Source: Cladosporium sp. IMV 00045
Taxonomy: Eukaryota > Ascomycota > Dothideomycetes > Cladosporiales > Cladosporiaceae
Length of the DNA stretch: 64,000 nt
Direction of reading: 5' to 3'
Assembly (NCBI GenBank): GCA_001931905.2
Contig: MSJI02000006.1
Span: forward strand, 106,696-170,695
Under the pieces are notes generated by a model. The model did no database searches, was not told the origin of the DNA, and saw only the letters and a program-made list of their open reading frames with translations. Below, in pieces: positions 1 to 10,766 of this stretch; position 1 is the first letter of the stretch; every line of letters starts with the position of its first letter. The position numbers were made by a program, and so were the translations under genes.

Positions 1-591
1 GTCCGGCGTCATTGACTGAAGGGTTCAGGCCTCACGGCTCCGGTGGTATGGGCATCTGTACCACAAACGATGCCACTTTATCCTTGGATATGGGCCTCTC
101 AACCCATGTCCATCCCCACCTCATTATTCAACCACACGCGACACAAGCATTCGCTTGAAGATATTGCGGAGTCCGAAGCTGTAACGAGACCTCTCTCCGA
201 GGCCTCGGGTATTGAAAACCGCATGTTCGGCAATCACCATCCAAGCCAAGTCTCTTGGCCATACCGCAAATTGAGATGACGACGTGAGAGTTGCAGCATT
301 TCTCCTCAGATTCTCCGCACTCCGCCTCCGCAAATGTGGGTTTCGCGTATGCTCCGTGGATCTTCTTCGAAGACAATGCATTCCACGTGCGAATCGAGTC
401 AGATGCCAAGGGCGACTATGGAGGTGACTATGCTCGAGATGGTCATGCGTGGAAAAAGGCAAGTCGTCGTCGGTAGTTGCGGATTAGACAGGATCCGTGA
501 GGATAAATTTTGTAGGTAGGCAGGTAGGTAGGTATATAAAGGATTATGGAGCCTTGTCGGATATGCAGTCACCTCACAGTGCATTGCAGCC
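1..591. other. intergenic, upstream of GH3 gene
   Basis: No coding region is supported; the overlapping short ORFs on both strands look like chance. The 3' part is the promoter and 5' leader of the GH3 gene, with a short GGTAG-type repeat at about 512-534 just before a TATA element. Confidence 0.6.
533..540 (+). promoter_or_regulatory. TATA box of GH3 gene
   Basis: TATATAAA lies about 50 bp upstream of the ATG at 592, at a plausible distance for a short 5' leader. Function is inferred from sequence and position only. Confidence 0.5.
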
Positions 592-2645
592 ATGGGTTTC
601 CTCACATCTTCTAAGCGTTCGCGCGTTCTCGTTTCATTGTTTGCTGCCTCCTCGCTCATCACGTCTTCTTCATGTCTTCCATCACTTCGAGAAGCATCGC
701 TGGTCCGGAAACGAACCTCTGGCAATGAGACGGTGCTGCCTTACCAGAATGCATCCCTCTGCATCGACGACCGCGTGGAGGACCTTCTTTCCCGCATGAC
801 GGTTGAAGAGAAGGCTGGTCAGCTTTTCCACACCCAGCTTCAACAGGGTCCCAACGGTACCCTTGACGAGGGCGAGAACAATGATACCGAAGGCACCGAT
901 AATGTCATCGCGGGTAGAAATAGCACTCAGAACATGGTCGGGGAGAAGTACATGACGCACTTCAATCTTGTCGGCGAGGTCGAAGATGTGGGCGTCGTTG
1001 CCAACTGGTACAATCGGGTTCAAGAGCTGGCGATGTCCACTCGTCTCGGCATTCCTGTCACGTTGTCGAGTGACCCTCGCCATAGCTTTACTGATAACAT
1101 TGGAACCGGTAAGTGCACCCTCACCTTTGACCATGAAGTATCGGACTAACAATGCAACAGGATTCAGCGCCAATCAATTCTCACAATGGCCGGAGAGCCT
1201 TGGTCTGGCAGCTTTGAGAGACCCAGAATTGGTGCAAAAATTCGGCGAGGTTGCGAGAGAGGAGTACATGGCAATCGGTGTGCGGTCAGCCTTACACCCT
1301 CAGATCGATCTCTCCACTGAGCCCAGATGGGCGAGAATCGGCAACACCATGGGCGAGGATGCCGAGCTCACTTCAAAACTCGTCGTCGCCTACATCAAAG
1401 GCTTTCAAGGCGAGAAGCTTGGCCGTCACTCTGTAACCACCGTGACCAAGCACTTCCCGGGTGCTGGTCCTATGGAGAATGGAGAGGACAGCCACTTTGT
1501 CTATGGAAAGAACCAGTAAGCCGCAACATGCAAGGAGCTCTGTATTAATGCCATGCTAACCAGTACCAAGGACTTACCCGGGCAACAACTTCGAGCATCA
1601 CCTCATCCCCTTCAAAGCCGCCATCGCCGCAGGCGCACGCCAGATGATGCCCTATTACTCCCGACCCATCGGCACCGAGTACGAAGAAGTCGGCTTTGCT
1701 TTCAACAAGGCCATCATCACCGACTTGCTCCGCAACGAACTCGGTTTCGAAGGTATAGTCGTGTCAGACTGGGGTCTCATCACCGACACCTTCATCGCCG
1801 GCCAAGAAATGCCCGCCCGTGCCTGGGGAGTCGAAGATCTGAGCGAGCTGGAACGCGCTGCTCGCGTGATTGACGCTGGTTGTGATCAGTTCGGTGGTGA
1901 GCAGCGTACTGAGCTCATCGTCGAGCTGGTCGGAAATGGCCGCATCGAAGAGTCTCGCCTTGATGATTCCGTGCGCCGCCTTTTGCGCGAAAAGTTCACC
2001 CTCGGCCTCTTCGAGAACCCGTACGTCGACGTCGTCGCCGCCCAGCGCGTCGTAGGCAACCCCTACTTCACGCGCCTTGGTGCCGAAGCACAGCGCAAAG
2101 CCTACACTCTGCTGACCAACAACGACAACATCCTGCCTCTCTCCTCGGACAATGACAGCACCAAATTCTACGTCGAAGGCCTGAACGCCACCCTCCTCAC
2201 TTCCCGCGGCAAGACCGTCGTCGACACCCCCGAAGAAGCCGACATCGCCCTCATGCGCTTGCAAGCCCCCTACGAGCCGCGTCCTGGTGGCTTCGAGTCG
2301 CGATACCACGCCGGCTCGCTCGAATACAACGCCACGGAGAAGGCTCGCCAGGCGGAAATTTACAACGCCGTCCCTACCATCGTCGACGTGAAACTTGACC
2401 GTCCGGCTGCCATTCCTGAGATTGCAGAGAACGCTGCTGCGCTTTTGGGAAGTTATGGATCCAGCCCTGATGCTTTCTTGGATGTTGTGTTTGGCGTTGA
2501 TGGCTTCGGCCCAGAGGGTAAGCTGCCTTTCGACCTTCCGAGGTCTATGGAGGCCGTCGAGGCTTCGAGGGAGGATGTGCCATTCGATACGGAGAATCCG
2601 GTTTTCAGGTTTGGTGATGGAATGCGCTATGGCGAGACTTGCTAG
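592..2645 (+). CDS. secreted glycoside hydrolase family 3 (beta-glucosidase-like)
   Basis: Three exons: 592-1108, 1161-1515 and 1571-2645, giving 648 aa. Intron 1 starts GTAAGT and contains ACTAAC near its end. The second acceptor (CAAG at 1567-1570) is chosen because it restores the family sequence GKNQ-TYPGNNF. The N-terminus has basic residues then a hydrophobic stretch ending near residue 29, a likely signal peptide; several N-x-S/T sites follow. The GH3 N domain includes KHFPG and the nucleophile motif VVSDWG (Asp about residue 357). A GH3 C domain follows, ending near PEGKLPFDLP and FRFGDGMRYG. Known members release terminal glucose, xylose or N-acetylhexosamine residues; the substrate cannot be told here. 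No C-terminal fibronectin-III domain is apparent. This gene lies outside the duplicated block, so no second copy is in the window. Confidence 0.9.
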
Positions 2646-4576
2646 ATAGAAATATTTTGTCAGGTGGGTAGAGAGTCTGCTTTCTCTTTTCTGAGTTGCT
2701 CAACGAATTACGATAGATCGACGAAGTCAGGACATTCATAAAAATTCATCGCAAATGAGAGAAGTACTCATGACGTCTGTGTCGCTGTACCGTAGCCCTG
2801 CTCCCATACAATATGAGTTACAGCTCACCATTTGTTTCGTGGCGATCAACATGGCCGAGGCAGTGTTCTGCATGTTTTCCGTGAGACAAACCTAGACAGC
2901 CATGGACAAGACAGGATTGTGAAGGAGCCTGTTTGGTCATGAGGTTCTGGCGGCTCCCGGCCAAACAGGCGAGTGCATGAATCCATTGCAATACACAACC
3001 CCTTGAAAGTTGTCGCGTAGCTTCCAATGCACGTACTTTACAGCAGCGAAGCGAAAGTTCCCTTCTGCCGTGGTGTATCATGAGAAGCAGCTTGGCGAAA
3101 TTTCCATGGTACAGTTTCCATCATCAACTGGTTGTGTCTCTGTCGTGAGTCTCAGAGTCACGAGCTCTGCATGAGTTATCACTGTTTGTTGATCCAGACT
3201 TGCGGGAAACGAAGACGAGCAGAAACAGGCTTCTTGGATTTGAATGGACACCGCAAGCTTTGAGTGGCGAGAAGTGATGGGTTAGTGAGGGTTCTTGTTG
3301 TCTGTCCGTTGAGCTGCGTTTGCTGTCACAGCAATCTGGGCGTAGGGAATCTCGCGACATCTCGAGCGACCACGACAGCAAAGATAGAGGCTGAAAACAA
3401 ACTGCTTCGTGGTACAGGCCGAACCTGCAGCGACGGCATTACGGCATGGCGTTAACCGAAACTCGACAGTTTCCGCAACAACACAGGCGTTTCTCGAGTA
3501 AGCTCGGCGAGATGCAGATACAAACCAAATGTGAATGTCACAAAAGTCTCACTTTCGGAGTGATGTGAAATGAGTCTGGACGTTGGTTGTCTGGGTGTTG
3601 ACGAGACTCGATGTGGTCATTGCCACGCTTGTTCCAGAGCTTTCATCCGGTATATCCGCTGGATTAATTTCTGGGCTTCAAAATTAATCAAAGAAGCCTT
3701 TAGTCCAACTGTGGCGCAGGCATCATCCTCCATGGGTGATTGCAGGCGAAAGCCTGGTGTGTTTGTGTGGTCTAGTCATGGTCGGCGAGCCTATCTGTTA
3801 GCGCTCGTCAGAACAGCGAGATGTGCGAAGTTAAAGCCAACCTCACACAATCCATCGCGTGCGAATGAGATGCAAGACATACGACCGTTGAGGCCGCCCA
3901 GGCAGCGCCAATCGCAACAAGACTCGAGCCGTTATCACATGCGACGATTCGCAAAGTCCTGTCTTGGAGAAGGTTTCACTATCCGCGCCCACGCTCCCCG
4001 CCATCGACATTTGGGCTGTGTTGTCCCGGCGACAGCCCTGCTTTCCATGTTTACCAGGGGCCTTGAAAGTCTGACACCGAGTCCACAGCCAATTAGACCG
4101 ACTCGAAGCACCGCACAAGAACTGGTCCGCGGATTGCTCGTCATGCCTTGAATCCCTGCGTCTTTCTGGTCTCGTCTGTGCCCTGGAACGGTCATCGTAA
4201 GCGATCAATCCAGCCTTTTCTGACTTCTTGGTCGTTGCGCCATACATCCACCACCCTAGCTGCGTGGCTGGCACTCTGCGGGGGTTTGTTGATGAAGCTC
4301 GCTTGCGGCCGCGTACTCTCACCAGCCTCACGGCGTTGCTTCTCCTCTGCGTTATCACACTCATCTTCTATTCTTTCTCTGTGCGGCCAGTGGAGTGTGA
4401 CCGTGGTCTGTTCTTTTTGCGATTTCTGTCTACGACTCAGACGGCCTTGCGATTCTGGAAGTGAGTGACGAAATCAGACCGAGTTTCGCCAGAGGACGGA
4501 AAGCGACATGACATTCTGAACACGCCCAGCGACATCTCGAGTGCTTTCCACAGTACGACTTCCTCTGCCATCTGCC
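2646..4576. other. intergenic, GH3 to kelch gene
   Basis: About 1.9 kb with no supported gene. The two longest ORFs (3570-4151 + and 3843-4364 -) overlap each other on opposite strands, have no recognisable motifs and no second copy in the window to test conservation. The last few hundred bases are presumably the kelch-gene promoter. Confidence 0.5.
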
Positions 4577-7500
4577 ATGCCCAGCATGGGTTCCTTTCGG
4601 CACCCTCTGGTGGCAATGATTTTGGCCAGATTAGCGGCAGGCCAGACATTGCCATACAATCCTTCAAGAATTCTCCGTCAACGCAACTCAACTACTGCGT
4701 ACATTTTCGAGCCCTCCCAAGATGAATCTGGACAATTCAAATTCCTATCACTGGACCTCTCCAAAACAATTTCAACCGATGATACTCCTTTCACCACAAA
4801 TTCCGACACCCTCCCATTTCTGGAGAAAGACAAGCAGATACCCTTTACTCCGGTGATGGACACGGCGAATGGGCACATTGTGGCAGTGACCGGAGACTGC
4901 TCGAAGGGATCTGACGGTATAAACATCTACACCTTGCTACCGACTGAGGATGGCGAGACGGGAAACGGCACTTGGAAGGAGCATGAGACATCAGATCAAG
5001 AAGTTGGCGACAAGGGCGAACACGCGGGTGCTAACTACCTGGCCGCGGGAATGGCTTTCTCTGGATACACCAATGGTAGCTTCTCGGACTCGACTCTCTA
5101 TCTGTTTGGAGGCATGTGCCCTTTCGCCAACAGCACGCAGGAGACATGGGCAAGCGGCGCAAATTATTCCAACATGATGCTTGCCATGAGTTCACAGAGC
5201 GAAAGTGTAGATGACCTGGACTACGAAATCAACCTGGCTCCCGGAAGAGGACCACCCATCGCCGAGGCTGGTTTCACGATCACAGGCCTTCCGCCCACCT
5301 TTTCCGACGAAAGAGATGATGCCCCTCAATACCAGCAGCAGGATTTCATCTTGCTCGGAGGTCACACTCAGGAGGCTTTCATCAACATGTCTCAGGTTGC
5401 GATGTTCTCTTTGCCCCAGGAAAGCTGGTCATTTCTACCAGTCACACAGCCTTCCGATAGCAAGACCGATTTGACCACACGACAGGCTAGCCAAGAAGTC
5501 GAGCCAAGATCAGGCCACACCTCTGTTCTCAGCGAAGATGGAGACAGTGTCATTGTCTTCGGTGGCTGGGTTGGTGATGTGAGCACACCTGCTCAACCTC
5601 AGATGGCCATATTGCGCTTCGGAGTCGGCTATGGTGGTCGCGGCGGGTGGACGTGGACAGTACCAGAGCAATCAGACAACGGCCTGCCAGAAGCCGCTGG
5701 AATCTACGGACATGGCGCAACAATGCTACCAGGAGGTGTCATGATGATCGTTGGTGGCTATTCCATACCCACATCATCCTCGAAGGCTCGGCGGGATACG
5801 GAAGCTTTCAACAACAAAGTCTTGCTCTTCAACTCCACATCGAACTCCTGGATACAGTCATATCAGCAGCCTGGTCAACCCGCCCAACCTGAAGAACAAC
5901 AGGCAACGGGAGCACTCAGCAGGAGCTCACAAAAGGCTGGACTTGGCGTCGGTATTACCTTCGGCATCCTCCTGCTGGCAGCACTCATCATGTTCTACTT
6001 CTGGTACAGCCGGAAATTGAAGCGTGAGCGTGAGGATCGTGAACGTCTCCTGATCTCGCGTGCCTCAGACAACTCTTTTGGCCAGCCTTTCTTGGAGAAG
6101 GGCACATTGGAAGGACAAAACGACGGGCCTTCAGTGATTGGCGACTACTGGCAGCATTCCAGATCCGACGAGCAGAATCCTTGGGTTCACCCATCCACGC
6201 AACAGACTGGCAACACGACGGGTCTGTACAACGACAAGCCTAGTCCTACGCGCGGTCTGAGGAAGGGTGCACCACACAAGAACTACCAGTACCAGCCTGC
6301 CCCCAACTTCGACGAGAATCGACTTAGCCATGCCAGTGGCAACATCCACCCGATCGCCGAGCATGAAGACGAAGACGTTATTTCAAGATTGCCCTCAATA
6401 AGCGACGACACCACCTTGTCTGAAGCTCAAAGGCAGCTGAGAGAGGTTGAAAGAGCCCTCGCACCCCAGCGCGAGAGCCAGCGGTGGTCAGACGATCCAT
6501 TCCGCGATCCCGAACCAAATCCCCTTGGAAGTCACCCATACACTCCTTTAGACAGAGGCGACACCGTCCGCCGTGTGCCGACAAACGCCAGCCGAAGAGC
6601 ATCATCGCCCCGTCGAAAACACAACCCATGGGATCTTGACGGCGTGCCCAACTGGACCTCCGAGTACCGTCCAGACGAGCCTCTCCTTCTCCACTCGACA
6701 GGCCGAATATCTCCCTCACGAAGCGACGATCGCACATCCTCAAACCTCAGCGACCGGTCCCACCGCTCCATAGCATCAGGAAACTCCATGGTCCGCACCG
6801 TCTCGACCCGCACAGGCGCCATACTCGCCGCAGCCACAACAGCAATGGGAGGCTCACGCAGCGCCAGCAGAAGTCCAGACCGCCACTCCTTCTCCGAAGA
6901 ACCGTACCAGCTCATCCAGCGCGAATCAGACCGCAGATCGCCTTTCTCCCCGACCGGCCGCGCCCGCACCAACACCGACCCCTCCGTGCACAACCAAGAC
7001 GCCGACTCCTTCATGACCGCCCGCACGAGCTTCGTCCAGCTCCAAAACGAAGGCGAAGCCCTCCTCGGCGGCCGCCCAGCCGCAGACCGCGACGACCCCT
7101 ACCAGCGCGCCCAAGCCGCCAACCCCTCCAGCACCCGCCCTCTCGCCACACCCATCCACCACCCGGACCTCGTCCCCGCAGCGCTACAATCGCGCAAACG
7201 CCCTCAAGGCCTCATAGGCAGCATCCGCCGCGCCATCGGGGCGATCTCACACGGCGAATCGCGCAGTTTCAGCCTGACCACGTCCGCCAAACCGCCCTAC
7301 CAAAGCCCCGAACACGACCGCAGCACTTCCGCCTCGCCCACGAAATCCCGCCCCTCCGTGCCCCGTCGCGCAATGTCCGATGGAGGTTACCTGCTGCGCC
7401 AGAAGCGCGGGCAGAAAGACTGGCAGGGTCCCGCTGAGGGTGCGTGGGAACCATACCGCGACGATGAGGATGATTGGGGACAGCGAGCTGCTGCTGCTAC

Positions 7501-7855
7501 TGGAAGAAGTGGAAGTCGAGAGGAAGCGGAGGCGGAAGCGGATTGGGATGTGGAGAATGCGGCCACGCAGCGGGATGTGCAGGTTATGTTCACGGTTCCT
7601 AAGACGAGGTTGAGAGTTGTGAATGATGATATGGACCGGGCGAGTTTGCGGAGCGCGAGCGATGGCGCAGTAAGTCGGAGCGGGAGTACGAGGAGTGGTG
7701 TGAGTGGGTTGGGAAGGCAGGGAAGTCAAGGGCCTGGATTGAGGAAGGAGGGGAGTAAGAGTTTGCTCAGGATTATGAGTGAAGGTGGTGGGATGCGATT
7801 GGGCGATATGCCGGAGGATGAGGGGGAGGATGGGCCTGCGAGATATCGAGATTGA
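4577..7855 (+). CDS. single-pass membrane protein with kelch-type ectodomain
   Basis: Single exon, 1092 aa from the first in-frame ATG (4577); 4586 is a second candidate. The open frame extends upstream to a GTG at 4541 but has no earlier ATG. A hydrophobic N-terminus (about residues 5-22) is a probable signal peptide. Residues to about 430 contain kelch-like Gly-Gly strands (LFGGMC, LLGGHT, VFGGWVG, IVGGYS), predicting a beta-propeller outside the cell. A transmembrane helix (about 455-478, GVGITFGILLLAALIMF) is followed by basic KLKRERE. About 610 residues of Ser/Arg/Pro-rich, probably disordered cytosolic tail follow. The layout suggests a surface sensor or polarity protein, but no function can be assigned. 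Its last 149 codons are repeated at 35896-36347. Confidence 0.8.
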   Translation: MPSMGSFRHPLVAMILARLAAGQTLPYNPSRILRQRNSTTAYIFEPSQDESGQFKFLSLDLSKTISTDDTPFTTNSDTLPFLEKDKQIPFTPVMDTANGHIVAVTGDCSKGSDGINIYTLLPTEDGETGNGTWKEHETSDQEVGDKGEHAGANYLAAGMAFSGYTNGSFSDSTLYLFGGMCPFANSTQETWASGANYSNMMLAMSSQSESVDDLDYEINLAPGRGPPIAEAGFTITGLPPTFSDERDDAPQYQQQDFILLGGHTQEAFINMSQVAMFSLPQESWSFLPVTQPSDSKTDLTTRQASQEVEPRSGHTSVLSEDGDSVIVFGGWVGDVSTPAQPQMAILRFGVGYGGRGGWTWTVPEQSDNGLPEAAGIYGHGATMLPGGVMMIVGGYSIPTSSSKARRDTEAFNNKVLLFNSTSNSWIQSYQQPGQPAQPEEQQATGALSRSSQKAGLGVGITFGILLLAALIMFYFWYSRKLKREREDRERLLISRASDNSFGQPFLEKGTLEGQNDGPSVIGDYWQHSRSDEQNPWVHPSTQQTGNTTGLYNDKPSPTRGLRKGAPHKNYQYQPAPNFDENRLSHASGNIHPIAEHEDEDVISRLPSISDDTTLSEAQRQLREVERALAPQRESQRWSDDPFRDPEPNPLGSHPYTPLDRGDTVRRVPTNASRRASSPRRKHNPWDLDGVPNWTSEYRPDEPLLLHSTGRISPSRSDDRTSSNLSDRSHRSIASGNSMVRTVSTRTGAILAAATTAMGGSRSASRSPDRHSFSEEPYQLIQRESDRRSPFSPTGRARTNTDPSVHNQDADSFMTARTSFVQLQNEGEALLGGRPAADRDDPYQRAQAANPSSTRPLATPIHHPDLVPAALQSRKRPQGLIGSIRRAIGAISHGESRSFSLTTSAKPPYQSPEHDRSTSASPTKSRPSVPRRAMSDGGYLLRQKRGQKDWQGPAEGAWEPYRDDEDDWGQRAAAATGRSGSREEAEAEADWDVENAATQRDVQVMFTVPKTRLRVVNDDMDRASLRSASDGAVSRSGSTRSGVSGLGRQGSQGPGLRKEGSKSLLRIMSEGGGMRLGDMPEDEGEDGPARYRD

Positions 7856-8656
7856 GTGAGATGATTTGAGCTCGGTTGTTTTCCTTTTTTCTATGTCCTG
7901 ATCCTTTTTCCCAGCGATGGCGCATGGATGTGGCGTTTCTTGCTTTTTTGACACCATTGTGGTTGGATACAGAATTGAGAAGGGTGGTTGTAAGAGTTCT
8001 TTGGACGAAGAATGCTGGGTCGGTTTTCCTTGTAGATACAATGTTGAAAGAAATGCACTTTGGGTTTCATGTGGGATACCTTTCATATTTTGAGCTTGTC
8101 ACTCCAGGACTTGAGGAACGATTATGGTCAGAGGGGCGAGCCTTTGCGGCATACATATTAACATCCACTCACCATAGATACGTTGTTTGACGATATTCAT
8201 CTATTGAGAACCGTCCACACGGGTCTGTGACTTGATTTAATTTGACTTTGATTTCAATTCATTCGATCTGTTTGCTTCTGCTTTCAATTGGTTTCAGCCC
8301 ATTCTGTGCCTCCCTGGTGTGATTGACCCAGAACTGCCATTCGGGTTGATTTGTTTGTGACTGTTATACATGTTTCCTTTCGTGGCCTTCGCGTTTCGCA
8401 TCAACATAAAGTAAAGAAAAGAGGAAGCAAAGTACTCGGAATCGGAATCGTAGGGAAGTCATAAAACCTTCCTCACGCCCGCTCCTTTCCTAGCCGCCCA
8501 GCAAGAAAACCGAAGACTCCCAGCGTCGTCGAACCCTTGCATGCCGAAACAACAAAGCAACAGAAAAGCCCACCATTCATGGTTCCATTCTTGCGCCTTT
8601 TCTGGTCAAACAGAAAGCAGCTCAGTTTGGTTCCATAATTTCGGCTTGCCTCTCAT
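7856..8656. other. intergenic, convergent 3' regions
   Basis: Lies between the 3' ends of the kelch gene (+) and the Stf2-like gene (-). It is fairly well conserved in copy B (36348-37163). ORFs here (e.g. 7876-8190) are not maintained in length between copies. It probably holds both 3' UTRs. Confidence 0.5.
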
Positions 8657-9290
8657 CTACTTGGCCTTGGTAGCGGCCTCCTCCTCCTCGACACTCCCAG
8701 TAGTGCCGGCGGAGGAGCTGGTGCTCATCTTCTCCAGCTCATTGTCCTTCTCGACAGCCGAAGCGCCGTGCAAGTCCTCGTCGAATTCGATGACCTCCGG
8801 ATCGACGGCTTCGAACTTGGACTTGTAGACGTTGTGGCCGGCGGCGGCGCTGAAGCTGTTGGTGCGGCGGCGCGGATTGGTGGCGTTGTACTCGTAGTCT
8901 TCAAGCTCAGAAAGTCCGTGCTGGCCCCTGTTGGGAAGTGATATGTTAGCGTTGCTGTGATTTGATGTTGGGATTGGGTGTGAAGCTCACCAATTGCCTT
9001 TGCCGCCGCCTTGCTTCTTGGTGTTGGTCGGGGACTCGCCGGCGTAGCCGGACTTGCCGAAGTACTTGGGAAGGTGCTCCTCTGGAGCGGCAGTGCCGTT
9101 GGCAAGGCCGGAGTGGTCGCGGTCAGTAGCTTTGTGGCTGCGGGTCACTGGGATCACTTGTTAGCCATGCATTGGTTGGGATTGGGTGGCGGATGAGGTT
9201 TTAATGATGCGAGATCAGCTGCAATGATGAATTGTGCTGAGTGAATGAATGTATGATGCAAGAGAGGGATGAATGAGGGGAGACCTCACT
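8657..9290 (-). CDS. STF2: Stf2-like hydrophilin, start codon split by an intron
   Basis: Three exons on the minus strand: 9290 (only the A of ATG), 9147-8991 and 8927-8657; 142 aa. The model is set by splice sites: exon 1 ends ...TTGAACA before GTGAGG, and CAG precedes TGACCC, so A+TG forms the start of MTRSHKATDRD. The core matches the yeast Stf2/Tfs family: PKYFGKSGYAGESP, KKQGGGKGNWG. The rest is hydrophilic and acidic toward the C-terminus, probably disordered. In yeast, Stf2 was described as an F1Fo-ATPase stabilising factor and later as a hydrophilin protecting cells on dehydration; that role is inferred here. It is divergently transcribed from the NLR gene. Copy B: 37164-37798. Confidence 0.82.
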
Positions 9291-10766
9291 GTTCAAGTTG
9301 GATTGAATTGAGATGATATGAGGTGAATGTTGGTGAGGTGAGCTTGTATGCGGCGTTGATTGAGGGTTGAAGTGTTTGCGTGAGAGAGATGGAGGATGAT
9401 GTTGATGTCGTGGATGAGAAGACAAAGAAGAAGTGAAGTTGAAGAGAAGCTGTGGTGTAGATAAGCTCATGGACAGCTCTGCGAGGTAGAGCTGCTCGCG
9501 TGACCGATGATCAACAAAGACCCGCGGCGTTGCGATGGAAGGTGCGACTGGGTGAGCAAGATGACTCGATCGATGTCCCAAGCGGTGTTGCTAATTGCGT
9601 GCTGACACACAACCATTCCACAGTATCTAATGGCTCAATCTCGGAGTGTCATGGGCAGAGTGGATTGATGATGTTGCTGCCGTCGTCGGACGGAGCCCGC
9701 CTTCATGTCACGAGGTCAACCAGCCCACATCCCACAGCTCACTAAGGTTCAGTCTCGGCCTATACCAGCCGGAGTCGACAGGACCGGTCTCCGTGGACGA
9801 TTGGCAGGTACTAGGAGAGGCGATATGAGATACATTGATTACACGGAGAACTAATATCCCATTGACGTGACCATTGTAGGTACTTTCACCTCGCCATCAC
9901 CATCACCTCCATTCTGTGTCTTCCCTCGTGTGCTTGCACCACACCCCACGTTTTCCCCATGTTTTGTGACGTAGCGCGGGCATTGCTCGTGTTTCAGCAT
10001 TGGTGCCCCTTTTCTCAGGGTCCAGTCCTCCTCATCACGTGCCTCGCTGCCATGTCCAGCAGAACAGTCATACCGATAAAGATGGCGAGTCGCCATTGAC
10101 ACAGCCTTGTGGTGGGCCTTGCCGTCGCCGAAGCCGCCTCATCTCCTATCAAAAGCCAATGGCCGCGAATGACGAGTGTCGAGGTCGAAATCACGCACCC
10201 CAGACTGCACTACATGTACCTAGTCTTCCTAGCGCTTCCTTTGCTCATCGACAGAGACCTTCTGGCCAAGCTCCGTGCAGAGGCGCTCTCATACGAGCTG
10301 GATGGCTCCTCAAAGATGAACCACAGGCGAAGTACAACGAGCATGCCTTTCCTCTAATATACGTAAGATCTCGAACCTTCCGCGCCTTCCACTGGAGTAG
10401 TCATCGCCGTTCATATAGCCAGTTCAAGCTGGCTTGCACAAGAGCACGTCAAAGCAGCTCAGTAATCCAAATCTCACGCAGTCAACCACGTTTGATGGAT
10501 GGCCTGGCTCACAACTGCACAACCGCGGTGATACTACAACTTCTAGTTAATGCAAGATAATGCAGTATGCAGGTAATGCGTCGGTCTTAGTCGCCGAAGC
10601 GCCCGAGGCGCAGTCTTAGCTGTGAACTGTCAGCTGAGTGCTTAGGTCTCAGCCTCGTCAGGATGCGACGTAGACAGCATACCGGTAACACTGAAAGACA
10701 GTTCGCAGTGATATCGAGTGGCCAGCTTACAAGTCGATGCAGGCAGGCTGCGCAGAGTGAGTGTCG
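9291..10766. other. shared upstream region of Stf2-like and NLR genes
   Basis: About 1.5 kb between divergent genes. The part next to the Stf2-like start is CT-rich on the minus strand (5' leader). A block around 9930-10200 is well conserved in copy B at about 38430-38690 and contains TGACGTAG and CCCCT motifs. ORFs here, such as 10000-10560, are broken by indels in copy B and are not supported. Confidence 0.55.
9967..10010. promoter_or_regulatory. conserved CRE-like and STRE-like motifs
   Basis: TGACGTAG at 9967-9974 and CCCCT at 10006-10010 are kept in copy B (38468-38475 and 38507-38511). CCCCT is the core of the yeast stress-response element and TGACGTA resembles an ATF/CREB site. Use by either flanking gene is inference. 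Confidence 0.3.

Noticed and set aside
3570..4364. Overlapping ORFs of 193 aa (+) and 173 aa (-)
   Set aside because: They lie antisense to each other, have no motif or domain, and no second copy is available to show selection on either.
7247..8086. 279-aa minus-strand ORF
   Set aside because: Antisense to the kelch-gene C-terminus, low-complexity and not kept intact in copy B.
10000..10560. 186-aa plus-strand ORF upstream of the NLR
   Set aside because: Broken by indels in copy B and overlaps a conserved promoter-like block.
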